A stretch of DNA of 64,000 nt, taken from Mogibacterium sp. (GTDB lineage: Bacteria; Bacillota; Clostridia; Peptostreptococcales; Anaerovoracaceae). The position numbers and the translations under genes are program-made. The notes under the pieces are model-generated. The model worked only from the letters and a program-made list of their open reading frames with translations. It made no database searches and was not told where the DNA came from. Each line of letters starts with the position of its first letter. The first letter of the stretch is position 1. Positions 50,392-57,329 of the stretch are shown piece by piece. Location: the NCBI GenBank assembly GCA_017433975.1, contig JAFRGD010000001.1:1-64000 (forward strand), read 5' to 3'.

Positions 50392-51549
50392 CTATACAGT
50401 TGTAACTGGAGCTTGCTGCGTGGCCAGGCTGTCGTGGTAGTCCCGGTAGCAGAGCAGGGGGCGGTTGTGCTCGAAGTCCCACGTGTGGGTCGCGTCGCCG
50501 CCGCAGCGGAAGCGCTCCGGGCAGTCGACGCACGTAGCGCAGTCCGCGGTGCGGTCCCGGCGGAACGCCGCAAAGCGGTTCGTCCAGACGTTCATGAAGT
50601 CGTCCGTCCGGATGTTGCCCTGCACCAGCTCCGGACGGTTCTCGACGTCCAGGCAGGCGCAGATGTCGCCGTTGCTCCGCACGCTGGCCGTCAGGATTCC
50701 GGCGCCGCAGAGGAAGTAGTGGTCGCGGACCATGCGCTCCCAGTCGACGCCGAGGTAGTGCGAGCAGCCGAACGTCACTTCCATGCTGCAATTGCGGTCA
50801 AAGCGCTTCGCGCGGATGTACGAAAGCAGACGGGCGAACTGGTCGGGCGTGAGCAGGAGGTCGCCGGCTTCGCACGCGCGGCCGATCGGCTCGACGTTGA
50901 TCGGCCGCCAGCTGGTGATGCCCATCCCGCAGAGCAGGTCGTACAGCGGCTCGAGCTCGTCGAAGTTCCCCTGGTGCAGCACGGTCGTCACCTGCGGCCG
51001 GAAGCCCGCTTCCTGCAGGCACTCGAGCCCGCGCACCGCGCGGCGCCAGGCACCCGGCTGCTGCCGGAGCGCGTCGTGTGACGCCTCCAGGCCGTCGAGG
51101 CTGACGGACACCGTGGACATCCCGGCCTGCCGGAGCCGCAACGCGGCTTCTTTGTCGATCAGGGTCGCGTTGGTCGTCATGCCCCAGCCGAACCCCATCG
51201 CGTGGACGCGCCCGGCGATCTCAAAAAAGTCCGGGTGCAGCATCGGCTCCCCGCCGGTCAGACAGACCGCCGGCCGGGCGCCCTGAACGGATCGGCCATC
51301 CTCAACGGACGGGTCAGATGAGTCAAGCGCATCCAGCCCGCGCAAAACGGACCGGAGCACGGCTTCGACCTCCGCGACCGTCAGCGACGCTCCCGTCGCG
51401 GAGCAACTGCTGCCGCAGTGCCAGCAACGCAAATTGCACCGGTTGGTGAGTTCAAAAAACAGCCACCGGAGGTGAGGGGACGTCCGCAGGTTGTCCCGGT
51501 GTTGGGCGACGCGGTCGAGCTGAGACCGTTTGAGTTCAGCAATCTGCAT
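50392..51549 (-). CDS. Radical SAM protein with C-terminal SPASM-type domain
   Basis: A 385-residue enzyme. The radical SAM cluster motif CNLRCWHC is near residue 38, CLTGGEPMLHPDFF near 94 supplies the SAM-binding GGE, and the TIM-barrel follows. The C-terminal SPASM region has cysteines in LCGAGILTASVRSNGDICAC and CATCVDCPERFRCGG, then a last LLC. SPASM enzymes modify peptides or activate proteins. It sits between a double zinc-ribbon gene and a 75-residue protein, all on one strand. A low-complexity insert (residues ~70-85) is odd. Confidence 0.92.
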   Translation of the reverse strand: MQIAELKRSQLDRVAQHRDNLRTSPHLRWLFFELTNRCNLRCWHCGSSCSATGASLTVAEVEAVLRSVLRGLDALDSSDPSVEDGRSVQGARPAVCLTGGEPMLHPDFFEIAGRVHAMGFGWGMTTNATLIDKEAALRLRQAGMSTVSVSLDGLEASHDALRQQPGAWRRAVRGLECLQEAGFRPQVTTVLHQGNFDELEPLYDLLCGMGITSWRPINVEPIGRACEAGDLLLTPDQFARLLSYIRAKRFDRNCSMEVTFGCSHYLGVDWERMVRDHYFLCGAGILTASVRSNGDICACLDVENRPELVQGNIRTDDFMNVWTNRFAAFRRDRTADCATCVDCPERFRCGGDATHTWDFEHNRPLLCYRDYHDSLATQQAPVTTV

Positions 51550-51564
51550 GGAAGCGCGGGCCGG

Positions 51565-51864
51565 TTATTCGGGCTGGACCGGAACTCCGTCGTAGTCCGA
51601 TTCTACGGCGGTTACCGGCGCTGCGGCACCGCACTTCGGGCACCAGTGCTCGTCGTCGATCATCAGGCAGGTGCTCCAGGAAAACCCGCATTTGGTGCAG
51701 GTGTGGACCCGCTGGACCGGCGGCGGACCGTAGATGCACGAAAACTCTTCTTCGATGAATTTCGGGGTTCCGAGCGGCGCACCGCAGTATCTGCAGTATT
51801 TATCGCCCTCGACATATGCATTGTGGCAATTCGCACAAACCTTACGCAATGGCGCGTTCTTCAT
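51565..51864 (-). CDS. Double zinc-ribbon protein upstream of the radical SAM gene
   Basis: A 99-residue protein with two zinc ribbons: CANCHNAYVEGDKYCRYCG and CTKCGFSW followed by WCPKCG. AAGGAGG lies before the ATG, and the radical SAM gene starts 15 bases after its stop. A structural or nucleic-acid-binding role is likely; a substrate role in radical SAM chemistry is possible but not shown. Confidence 0.75.
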   Translation of the reverse strand: MKNAPLRKVCANCHNAYVEGDKYCRYCGAPLGTPKFIEEEFSCIYGPPPVQRVHTCTKCGFSWSTCLMIDDEHWCPKCGAAAPVTAVESDYDGVPVQPE

Positions 51865-51933
51865 ACCATTGTCCTCCTTCCCTTGATTCCGCCTCCATTA
51901 TATACTATCGCGCACTTCGTTTCCAAACAATAA

Positions 51934-51957
51934 AACCCCCGCGGAGGCCGCAGGGGT
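51934..51957 (-). terminator. Intrinsic terminator of the XRE/zinc-ribbon regulator
   Basis: CCCCCGCGG and CCGCAGGGG around AGG; on the minus strand TTTTATTG follows. Confidence 0.7.
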
Positions 51958-51979
51958 GGAAAAACAGATGTGAGCCCGT

Positions 51980-52564
51980 TCAGACGCGGACGCGGAACAG
52001 GCCGTGACGGTTGCAGTAGGCGAGGACTTCGCCGTGGCCGCGGCGGAAGAACCGGCACTCCGCGTTGCCCTCCGGGTACAGTTTGACGGTCTCGAGCCGG
52101 TCGCCGGTGCGATAGATGAAGAAGCTGACATAGTGATCCTTTGTCATCGGGTGGTCCATCGTGACGTAGTATTCGTCTTCGACTTTTTCGACGCGGATGC
52201 GGTGGCTGTCGTCAGGCTCCTCTGCCTCGAGCGCCGGCAGGGCGACGCCGCAGCAGCTCAGCGCCACGTCACCCGTGGACTGGATCACATTGCCGCAGAT
52301 CGGGCAGACGTAAAGCCGCGCTTTGCGCATGTTGGACGCCACGTTCTGATTGATGATCTGCTCGCCTGCGAACAGCTCGCCCACGGACAGGCCCAGCGCG
52401 TCCGCGATCGGTTCGACCAGGGTGATATCCGGCAGGCCGCGGCCCGTTTCCCACTTGGACACGGCCTTGTCGCTGACGCCGAGCCGCTCCGCGAGCTCCG
52501 CCTGCGTCATTTTATTCTTCTCGCGAAGCGCCTTGATCACTTCGCCTTTAATGTATCGGTTCAT
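51980..52564 (-). CDS. XRE regulator with metal-binding (desulfoferrodoxin-like) C-terminal part
   Basis: A 194-residue protein. Residues 5-62 are a helix-turn-helix (LREKNKMTQAELAERLGVSD, KWETGRGLPDITLVEPIAD). Next is a zinc-ribbon (YVCPICGNVIQSTGDVALSCCG) and a strand-rich domain like desulfoferrodoxin (KVEDEYYVTMDHPMTKDHYV, with ECRFFRRGHGEVLAYCNRHG). This combination is common in Clostridia. The ATG at 52564 has GAGGAGG upstream. Confidence 0.9.
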   Translation of the reverse strand: MNRYIKGEVIKALREKNKMTQAELAERLGVSDKAVSKWETGRGLPDITLVEPIADALGLSVGELFAGEQIINQNVASNMRKARLYVCPICGNVIQSTGDVALSCCGVALPALEAEEPDDSHRIRVEKVEDEYYVTMDHPMTKDHYVSFFIYRTGDRLETVKLYPEGNAECRFFRRGHGEVLAYCNRHGLFRVRV

Positions 52565-52633
52565 CGTTCCTTCCTCCTCGTTCCCAAGGATACCACGGGA
52601 CCGGCCGGCGTGTCCACCTACGCTCCGTAGAGA

Positions 52634-52670
52634 AAACCGGCCCACCGCCGGAGGGCGGCAGGGCCGGGTG
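52634..52670 (-). terminator. Intrinsic terminator of the lipoprotein gene
   Basis: CCGGCCC and GGGCCGG with an inner CCGCC/GGCGG pair; on the minus strand the stem is followed by TTTTCTC. Confidence 0.7.
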
Positions 52671-52694
52671 CTTCTGAATTAACAGACAATCGCG

Positions 52695-53333
52695 TTATTC
52701 GATGTTGGTCGCATCGCCGAGCATGTTGAACTCGACCTTTGTGACGGTCAGGTCCTTGGTGCCCGCCTCGTCTTCGAAGGTCTCGTAATCCGCCTCTGCG
52801 ACTTCGCCGTCAAAGTAGACGGAATACATGAACGGGCCGTAGTTCATCCAGAACACCATTTCCTCCAGGTCGTGTCCGCTGAAGGTCCATCCGGCGTCCT
52901 GCAGTTCCTGTCCGGTCTTGCCCACGAGCGCGTCCATCTCGTCCTGCGTCAGGATCTGATCACTCAGGTCCTCCATGTTGTCGATCGCAATCGGTCCCAG
53001 GATCGCTTCCTGTTGGGCTTCGTAGTCTTCATCCGAGAAGTCGATATCGTAGAACGCCTGCGCGTCTTCCTCGGAGATCGTTCCCGTCGCACGGTAATAG
53101 CCATCGCCGAGCTTAAATGCATATACTACTTTGCCGTTATAGACTGCCCACTGGGATTCTTCCAGCTCGAGGGCCAGGATATCTCCCATGGTTTTGAGCG
53201 AATCGACCGAAACCGGCTCGGATGAATCGCCGCCGGAACCACCGTCTCCGGAATCGGATCCGCCACCGCCGCAGCCGGCCAGCGCAAACACCGCCATCAT
53301 CAGTACCAACAGTAATGAAACAACTCTTTTCAT
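52695..53333 (-). CDS. Secreted lipoprotein, unknown function
   Basis: A 212-residue lipoprotein. The signal peptide MKRVVSLLLVLMMAVFALAGC ends in a lipobox with Cys21, followed by a Gly/Ser/Asp linker. The mature part has two similar stretches (ILALELEESQWAVYNGKVVYAF and ELQDAGWTFSGHDLEEMVFWM), suggesting a small repeated alpha-beta domain. GGAGG precedes the ATG. No family recognised. Confidence 0.8.
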   Translation of the reverse strand: MKRVVSLLLVLMMAVFALAGCGGGGSDSGDGGSGGDSSEPVSVDSLKTMGDILALELEESQWAVYNGKVVYAFKLGDGYYRATGTISEEDAQAFYDIDFSDEDYEAQQEAILGPIAIDNMEDLSDQILTQDEMDALVGKTGQELQDAGWTFSGHDLEEMVFWMNYGPFMYSVYFDGEVAEADYETFEDEAGTKDLTVTKVEFNMLGDATNIE

Positions 53334-53422
53334 TTTTTTATACCTCCGTATAAAGAGCTAAAGATCAATTCCCGTATATGATAACACATTTGGCGATGCA
53401 TAATGTGTTTTTTTGATGATGA

Positions 53423-54910
53423 CTATGCGGCGATCCGCGCGTAGCGTTCGCTGCCGATGACGTCCATCATGACGCGGTACGGGTCGATGTTGCCGCTCGC
53501 GACCATGGAGAACAGCCGCGGCGTGCAGCCGCTGACCAGGGCGACGCCCTGCTCGTTCATGGTGACCGGCTGCTGCCGGTTGCGGCTCTGGACGTTCCAG
53601 AACACGACGTTCGGCAGCCGGTAGCCGTGCGCGGCGTACTTCCTCTTCGCGTTTTCGAAGTTTGTCGCGCCGGCGTTGCGGACGCAGGCGTTGAACTCCA
53701 TGTCGGAGATCAGGTACAGGGTCGCCGGCAGCTCTTCCTGCGGGATGCGGTTCCGAACCGCCGCGCGCAGGATGAGGTCGAACACCGCCTCGATGTTGGT
53801 GTCCGCGATTTCGCTGAACGACGCGACGTACCGGAGCCGGTCGGCAAAGGTCTCACCCTTGATTTCAATTAGCTTCGCATCGCGCGAAAACTCGATGAAA
53901 TGGTTGTGGAACAGACCCTTGTTCCGCTCCGCGAAGTACAGTCCCAGGGACAGTGCGACGCTCGCCGGGCGCGGGCTGGTCGAGCAGTACATGGACCCCG
54001 AAGTGTCCACGACCGCCAGGGCGTTCTCCGTCCCGCCGAAGTCCGGCAGGGAGGCCCAGGTCGCGTTCAGGACGCGCTTTTCCGCCTCGGTGATGTCCCG
54101 CATGGCGGAGTGCCGGGAGAACCAGTAACCCGTGAGGTACGGGTCCACCAGCTCGTAAGGCATGAGGGTCCGCGCGTGGAGCTTCGCCTCACCCGTGGTC
54201 ACCTTGTTGATGAACGCGCGGTAGCGCTCACCGTCGTTCCGCAGGAACGCAGCGCGGTACTTGAACATCGCCTTGGACGGCTGCTTCGCGTAGTCAAAGG
54301 TGTAATCCTTTTCGCGCAGGTTGTTCTCGATGATCCGGATCTTGGCGCGGAGCGCAACGACGGCCTTGCGGTAGTCGCGGTCCGACAGCTTCAGGCTGCG
54401 GGCGATCTTCCTGGCCATTGCGACCGTGTCGGCGTTGCTGGCGTTGACGGACGGCAGCCACTTCGCGAGCAGGGAAACACTTTCCCCTGCGGTGAGGGCG
54501 GTCAGATCCGCCAGAAGCTGCTTCGCGACATACGCGAGCATTTCCGGCTCGCACGGCGTTCCCATCAGCGCGAGCAGGTCGTCATAGCGGCCGTATTCAC
54601 CGAAATATTCGATGTTCTTCCGTACGGATTCTGGTTCCTGCGCCGCCAGGTAGGTCATGACGGTCCGGAACACCCGGCGCTCGCCAAGACCGCCGCGGAC
54701 GTCCCGCGCGAAGAAGAGAATCTTCATCGCGACGTCCGGGTCCTCGGTGTACGCGCGGATGAACCGGTCCAGGATCTCCTGCTCCGGCGCCTGCCGCAGC
54801 GCGCCGACGGTCGCGAACAGGTCGAGGCAGTCGGAATACGTGGTGACGCGGGTCGCGGCACCGTTTTCGGTCAAAGTCATATTCGATTCGTTCTTGATTG
54901 CGTTCAACAT
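53423..54910 (-). CDS. DUF2828 von Willebrand A protein of the RNA-repair locus
   Basis: A 495-residue DUF2828 protein. Residues ~25-290 are helical repeats (MKILFFARDVRGGLGERRVF, YGRYDDLLALMGTPC, KYRAAFLRNDGERYRAFI). Residues ~295-495 form a vWA domain with the metal site VDTSGSM (D302, S304, S306) and TLYLISDMEFNAC. A helical solenoid plus vWA is also the layout of the TROVE/Ro60 RNA-binding proteins, to which this family looks distantly alike. It follows directly on a tRNA and tRNA-like array and lies in one direction with RtcB, so RNA binding in tRNA repair is a fair inference. Confidence 0.9.
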   Translation of the reverse strand: MLNAIKNESNMTLTENGAATRVTTYSDCLDLFATVGALRQAPEQEILDRFIRAYTEDPDVAMKILFFARDVRGGLGERRVFRTVMTYLAAQEPESVRKNIEYFGEYGRYDDLLALMGTPCEPEMLAYVAKQLLADLTALTAGESVSLLAKWLPSVNASNADTVAMARKIARSLKLSDRDYRKAVVALRAKIRIIENNLREKDYTFDYAKQPSKAMFKYRAAFLRNDGERYRAFINKVTTGEAKLHARTLMPYELVDPYLTGYWFSRHSAMRDITEAEKRVLNATWASLPDFGGTENALAVVDTSGSMYCSTSPRPASVALSLGLYFAERNKGLFHNHFIEFSRDAKLIEIKGETFADRLRYVASFSEIADTNIEAVFDLILRAAVRNRIPQEELPATLYLISDMEFNACVRNAGATNFENAKRKYAAHGYRLPNVVFWNVQSRNRQQPVTMNEQGVALVSGCTPRLFSMVASGNIDPYRVMMDVIGSERYARIAA

Positions 54911-54935
54911 TGTTCTTTCCTTCCTAAAAAAACAA

Positions 54936-55037
54936 GATGCCGGGTTGCATGCGGGAGTCGAACCCGCGACACACTGAGGGATGATCAGTTACTCTTACCA
55001 TCTGAGCTAATGCTGCTGTGAGGTTGCTGTGGGCATC
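54936..55037 (-). ncRNA. tRNA-like RNA module C with outer helix
   Basis: An outer helix GATGCC/GGCATC (55037-55032 with 54941-54936) encloses the box ACAGCAACC and a tRNA-like core (54944-55016). The core has a D arm (GCTC/GAGT), an anticodon-like arm (ACTGA/TCAGT, loop TCATCCC without U33) and a perfect T arm (GCGGG TTCGACT CCCGC). Its acceptor is degenerate, with two mismatches in seven, and no CCA follows. It cannot be an ordinary tRNA. It resembles the tRNA-like domain of bacterial Y RNAs. Confidence 0.7.
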
Positions 55038-55047
55038 TTTCATTTAC

Positions 55048-55107
55048 AAAGTGCTCTTTTGGCCATACGGTTATGAGTCGTATCCATGCGGTTGCTGTAA
55101 GCACTTT
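55048..55107 (-). ncRNA. RNA module B: CAU anticodon-arm mimic in a stem
   Basis: An 8-bp outer stem AAAGTGCT/AGCACTTT encloses the box ACAGCAACC followed by an inner hairpin ATACG/CGTAT. Its loop contains CTCATAA, the loop sequence of CAU-decoding tRNAs. There is no D or T arm. It lies 4 bases after the tRNA-Asp. Confidence 0.55.
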
Positions 55108-55111
55108 TGGG

Positions 55112-55186
55112 TGGCGGTCCGTACGGGAGTTGAACCCGTGTCTTCCGGTCGACAGCCGGATATAATCGCCGTTATACGAACGAACC
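55112..55186 (-). tRNA. tRNA-Asp (GTC)
   Basis: 75 bases including encoded CCA. The acceptor GGTTCGT/ACGGACC pairs with one G.U, discriminator G. The anticodon arm is TCCGG CTGTCGA CCGGA and the T arm ACGGG TTCAACT CCCGT is perfect. The D stem is weak (A/U pairs and G.U). Confidence 0.9.
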
Positions 55187-55190
55187 ATGG

Positions 55191-55266
55191 TGGTGATCTC
55201 CGTGGGACTCGAACCCGACATTATCGGGATGAAAACCCGATGTCCTTGCCTTTAGACGAGGAGACC
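55191..55266 (-). tRNA. tRNA-Glu (TTC)
   Basis: 76 bases including CCA. The acceptor is GGTCTCC/GGAGATC, discriminator A. The anticodon arm TCGGG TTTTCAT CCCGA gives TTC. The T stem GTCGGG/CCCAC needs a bulged C to pair, which is unusual. Only 4 bases separate it from tRNA-Asp. Confidence 0.85.
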
Positions 55267-55269
55267 GTG

Positions 55270-55344
55270 TGGTTGCGGAGGAGGGATCCGAACCCCCGAC
55301 CGATTGGGTATGAGCCAAGCGAGCTGCCGCTGCTCCACTCCGCA
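55270..55344 (-). tRNA. tRNA with CAT anticodon (Met, or Ile after lysidine modification)
   Basis: 75 bases including CCA. The acceptor TGCGGAG/CTCCGCA pairs perfectly with discriminator A, though position 1 is T. The D arm is GAGC/GCTC and the anticodon arm CTTGG CTCATAC CCAAT has its first pair mismatched. The T loop TTCGGAT has G instead of A at position 58. Three bases separate it from tRNA-Glu. The odd positions suggest a non-standard role or relaxed selection. Confidence 0.8.
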
Positions 55345-55354
55345 ACAATGGCTG

Positions 55355-55415
55355 AGGGAGGCGGACCTCCCTGCGCCGGTTGCCCGCGTACGGTTGCTGT
55401 CATTACTGTACACGG
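55355..55415 (-). ncRNA. RNA module A: two hairpins around the XRE stop codon
   Basis: CCGTGTAC and GTACGCGG (8 bp) enclose the third copy of the box ACAGCAACC and include the XRE gene's stop codon. A second hairpin AGGGAGG TCCG CCTCCCT follows, 10 bases before the first tRNA. It may be the leader or processing element of the RNA array. Confidence 0.5.
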
Positions 55416-55714
55416 ATATTTGTAATTATGGACTTGTTGAAGATCACTTCACCGTCGCCGTCGGGGCCATCGATCACGATGATCTGGTCGATGGCGACAC
55501 CGAGGACGGCCGCAAGGATCACAAGGTTGTCGATGGTTGGCAGACTGTCACCGTTCTGCCACTTGTAAATCGCCTGCGGACTGGTGAAGCCGAGAATCAC
55601 CTGCAGGTCTCTTACAGAGAACCCAGCAGCCTCTCTCAGCCGCTTGATGTTCTGTCCGGTTGCTCTTAAGTCGATGACTGGTACGTGTACCACACCGACG
55701 GTTCTTACGTTCAC
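55403..55714 (-). CDS. Small XRE-family protein of the RNA-repair locus
   Basis: A 103-residue helix-turn-helix protein: NIKRLREAAGFSVRDLQVIL, SPQAIYKWQNGDSLPTIDNL, then a short C-terminal strand region. The start is GTG at 55714 with AAGGAG 9 bases upstream, partly inside a hairpin (55727-55754). It lies between rtcB and the RNA array. It may regulate the operon or bind one of its RNAs. Confidence 0.85.
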   Translation of the reverse strand: MNVRTVGVVHVPVIDLRATGQNIKRLREAAGFSVRDLQVILGFTSPQAIYKWQNGDSLPTIDNLVILAAVLGVAIDQIIVIDGPDGDGEVIFNKSIITNIRVQ

Positions 55715-55726
55715 CGCATTTACTCT

Positions 55727-55754
55727 CCTTTCCGGCCGTGCCAGGCCGGAAGGG
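55727..55754 (-). promoter_or_regulatory. Hairpin that overlaps the XRE gene's ribosome binding site
   Basis: An 11-bp stem (CCTTTCCGGCC with GGCCGGAAGGG on the plus strand, one G.U). On the minus strand its 3' arm ends in the GGAAAGG that begins the Shine-Dalgarno region, so pairing could limit translation or mark an RNA-processing site between rtcB and the downstream part. Confidence 0.5.
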
Positions 55755-55765
55755 TAAGAACCGGC

Positions 55766-56965
55766 CTAGCTTGCCTTAAAATTGAAAATAGGTTTTAACA
55801 CTTCAATCACGTCTACCGACGCGTCGATGACATCGATGATGTCCTCGAGAGACTTGTAAGCCATCGGGGCTTCGTCCAGGGTGGACGGGTTCACGGAAGT
55901 CGTGTAAATGCCCTCCATGGCCTTTCTGTAGTCTTCCATTTCGATTGCGTCCCTGGCCTTGGCCCTGGACATTAGTCTGCCTGCACCGTGCGGCGCGGAG
56001 AAGTTCCAGTCCGGATTGCCCTTGCCGAAGGCGAGAACGGACCCGTCCCTCATGTTGATCGGGATGAGGACCAGTTCGCCCGCATGCGCGGCGATGGCAC
56101 CCTTCCGCAAGATCATTTCATCGGTGTCGATGTAATTGTGGACGGTGTGAAACGCGTCCAGAGCTTCGAGGCCGATGTGAGCGAGGATGACCTCGGCCAT
56201 CTTTTCGCGGTTCAGCGCCGCGAAGCGCTGGCAGACCTCGACGTCGTGCAGGTAGTCGTCCAGAAACCTGCCGTACAGGTAGCAGAGGTCGTCCGGAACG
56301 GTCGGGTCCTTCTTTTCCCACTTGAGCGCCTTGAGCGCGGCCTGAATCTCGCTCTTTCTGCCAGCCGCCTTGTATTCCGCGATGATCCGGTCGCGTTGCG
56401 CGAGGTATTCCTCCTTGCCGCTGTTCAGATCGATCGCAAGCTGCTGGTAGAACTCAGCGACCTGCTTGCCGAGGTTCCGCGAGCCGGAGTGGATGATCAG
56501 GTATTTGGTCCCGTCCGCGCTGACGTCGATCTCGATGAAGTGGTTGCCGCCGCCGAGCGTTCCCAGCGACCGGTTCAGCCGCTGCGCGTTCGCGAGCTCT
56601 CTGTAGCATCTCAGCTCCGTCAGGTCGAACGGCCACATGACGCGGTCCCAGGTATCGAACCCGGACGGGATGCTGTGGCACGCCTCGTCCACCTTCGCGA
56701 AGTCGATGTCGGCCTTGCCGAGCTTGACCGTGTACATGCCGCAGCCGATGTCCACCCCGACCACGTTCGGCACCGCCTTATCTATGATCGTCATGGTCGT
56801 GCCGATGGTGCAGCCCTTGCCTGCGTGCACGTCCGGCATGATCCGGATCCGGCTGCCCCTCGTCATCTCGGTGTCGCACATTCTTTGGATCTGCGCGACC
56901 GCCTCGTCCTCCACGACTCTGGCAAAGCAGATCGCACTATTCACTTTGCCTTTGATTTCAAACAT
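55766..56965 (-). CDS. rtcB: RtcB RNA ligase
   Basis: A 399-residue GTP-dependent RNA ligase that joins 2',3'-cyclic phosphate (or 3'-phosphate) ends to 5'-OH ends, for example in cleaved tRNA. Motifs are VGVDIGCGM (69-77), GTLGGGNHF (135-143), HSGSRNLG (159-166) and SAPHGAGR with the guanylylated His326. GGAGG is 7 bases before the ATG. It heads an operon with the XRE gene, the tRNA/tRNA-like array and the DUF2828 gene. No rtcA or archease is in view. Confidence 0.96.
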   Translation of the reverse strand: MFEIKGKVNSAICFARVVEDEAVAQIQRMCDTEMTRGSRIRIMPDVHAGKGCTIGTTMTIIDKAVPNVVGVDIGCGMYTVKLGKADIDFAKVDEACHSIPSGFDTWDRVMWPFDLTELRCYRELANAQRLNRSLGTLGGGNHFIEIDVSADGTKYLIIHSGSRNLGKQVAEFYQQLAIDLNSGKEEYLAQRDRIIAEYKAAGRKSEIQAALKALKWEKKDPTVPDDLCYLYGRFLDDYLHDVEVCQRFAALNREKMAEVILAHIGLEALDAFHTVHNYIDTDEMILRKGAIAAHAGELVLIPINMRDGSVLAFGKGNPDWNFSAPHGAGRLMSRAKARDAIEMEDYRKAMEGIYTTSVNPSTLDEAPMAYKSLEDIIDVIDASVDVIEVLKPIFNFKAS

Positions 56966-56989
56966 TTCATTTCCTCCGTAAAAATCATA

Positions 56990-57030
56990 ATAAAAAACCG
57001 CTCACCTCTGATCTGAGACAAGCGGTTTGA
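56990..57030 (-). terminator. Terminator-like hairpin in the rtcB leader (possible attenuator)
   Basis: On the minus strand AAACCGCT and AGCGGTTT form an 8-bp stem followed directly by TTTTTTATT, ending about 30 bases before the rtcB start. The promoter at 57251 lies upstream of it, so transcription of rtcB must read through it. The loop's GTCTCAG is complementary to CTGAGAC earlier in the leader (57088-57094), offering an alternative pairing. Confidence 0.6.
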
Positions 57031-57250
57031 ACATTCCATCAAACATGCCCGGCACTAACTCACATGCCGCACACTCCCGTTGCCCGTCTCAGCTTTGCAC
57101 ACGAAATCACTCTCCAGGTCAGATCCCTGAAGTTTGTTGATCGTTTCGATTGTCCAAAGTATAAATCTCGGATACATTTGTTTTGAGAGCCTCTTTCTAA
57201 TAAGGTTGATTGGCCGGCGCACGCCGACGGCGTCGCCTTTCGCCGATAGT

Positions 57251-57299
57251 AATATACCACACGTGTCAAGCCTTGTAAATTCAACTTGTGGTTGAATTT
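57251..57299 (-). promoter_or_regulatory. Promoter and inverted repeat of the rtcB operon
   Basis: TTTACA and TATATT on the minus strand (plus 57274-57279 and 57251-57256), spacer 17. AAATTCAAC/GTTGAATTT (57277-57299, 5-base spacer) is a perfect inverted repeat over and upstream of the -35, a likely operator. The ~220-base leader down to 57030 has no convincing gene. Confidence 0.65.
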
Positions 57300-57329
57300 G
57301 AGAAATTTTTAGAGCGGGGTAGGACCGCC

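Noticed and set aside
53423..54910. Bona fide Ro60 (TROVE) protein
   Set aside because: The layout is alike, but motifs such as KYRAAFLRNDGERY and FHNHFIEFSRDAKLIEIKG fit DUF2828 rather than TROVE.
57060..57284. Leader peptide in the rtcB leader
   Set aside because: The 74-residue frame has no ribosome binding site, would begin at or before the promoter's start site, and shows no run of a single amino acid as in amino acid attenuators.
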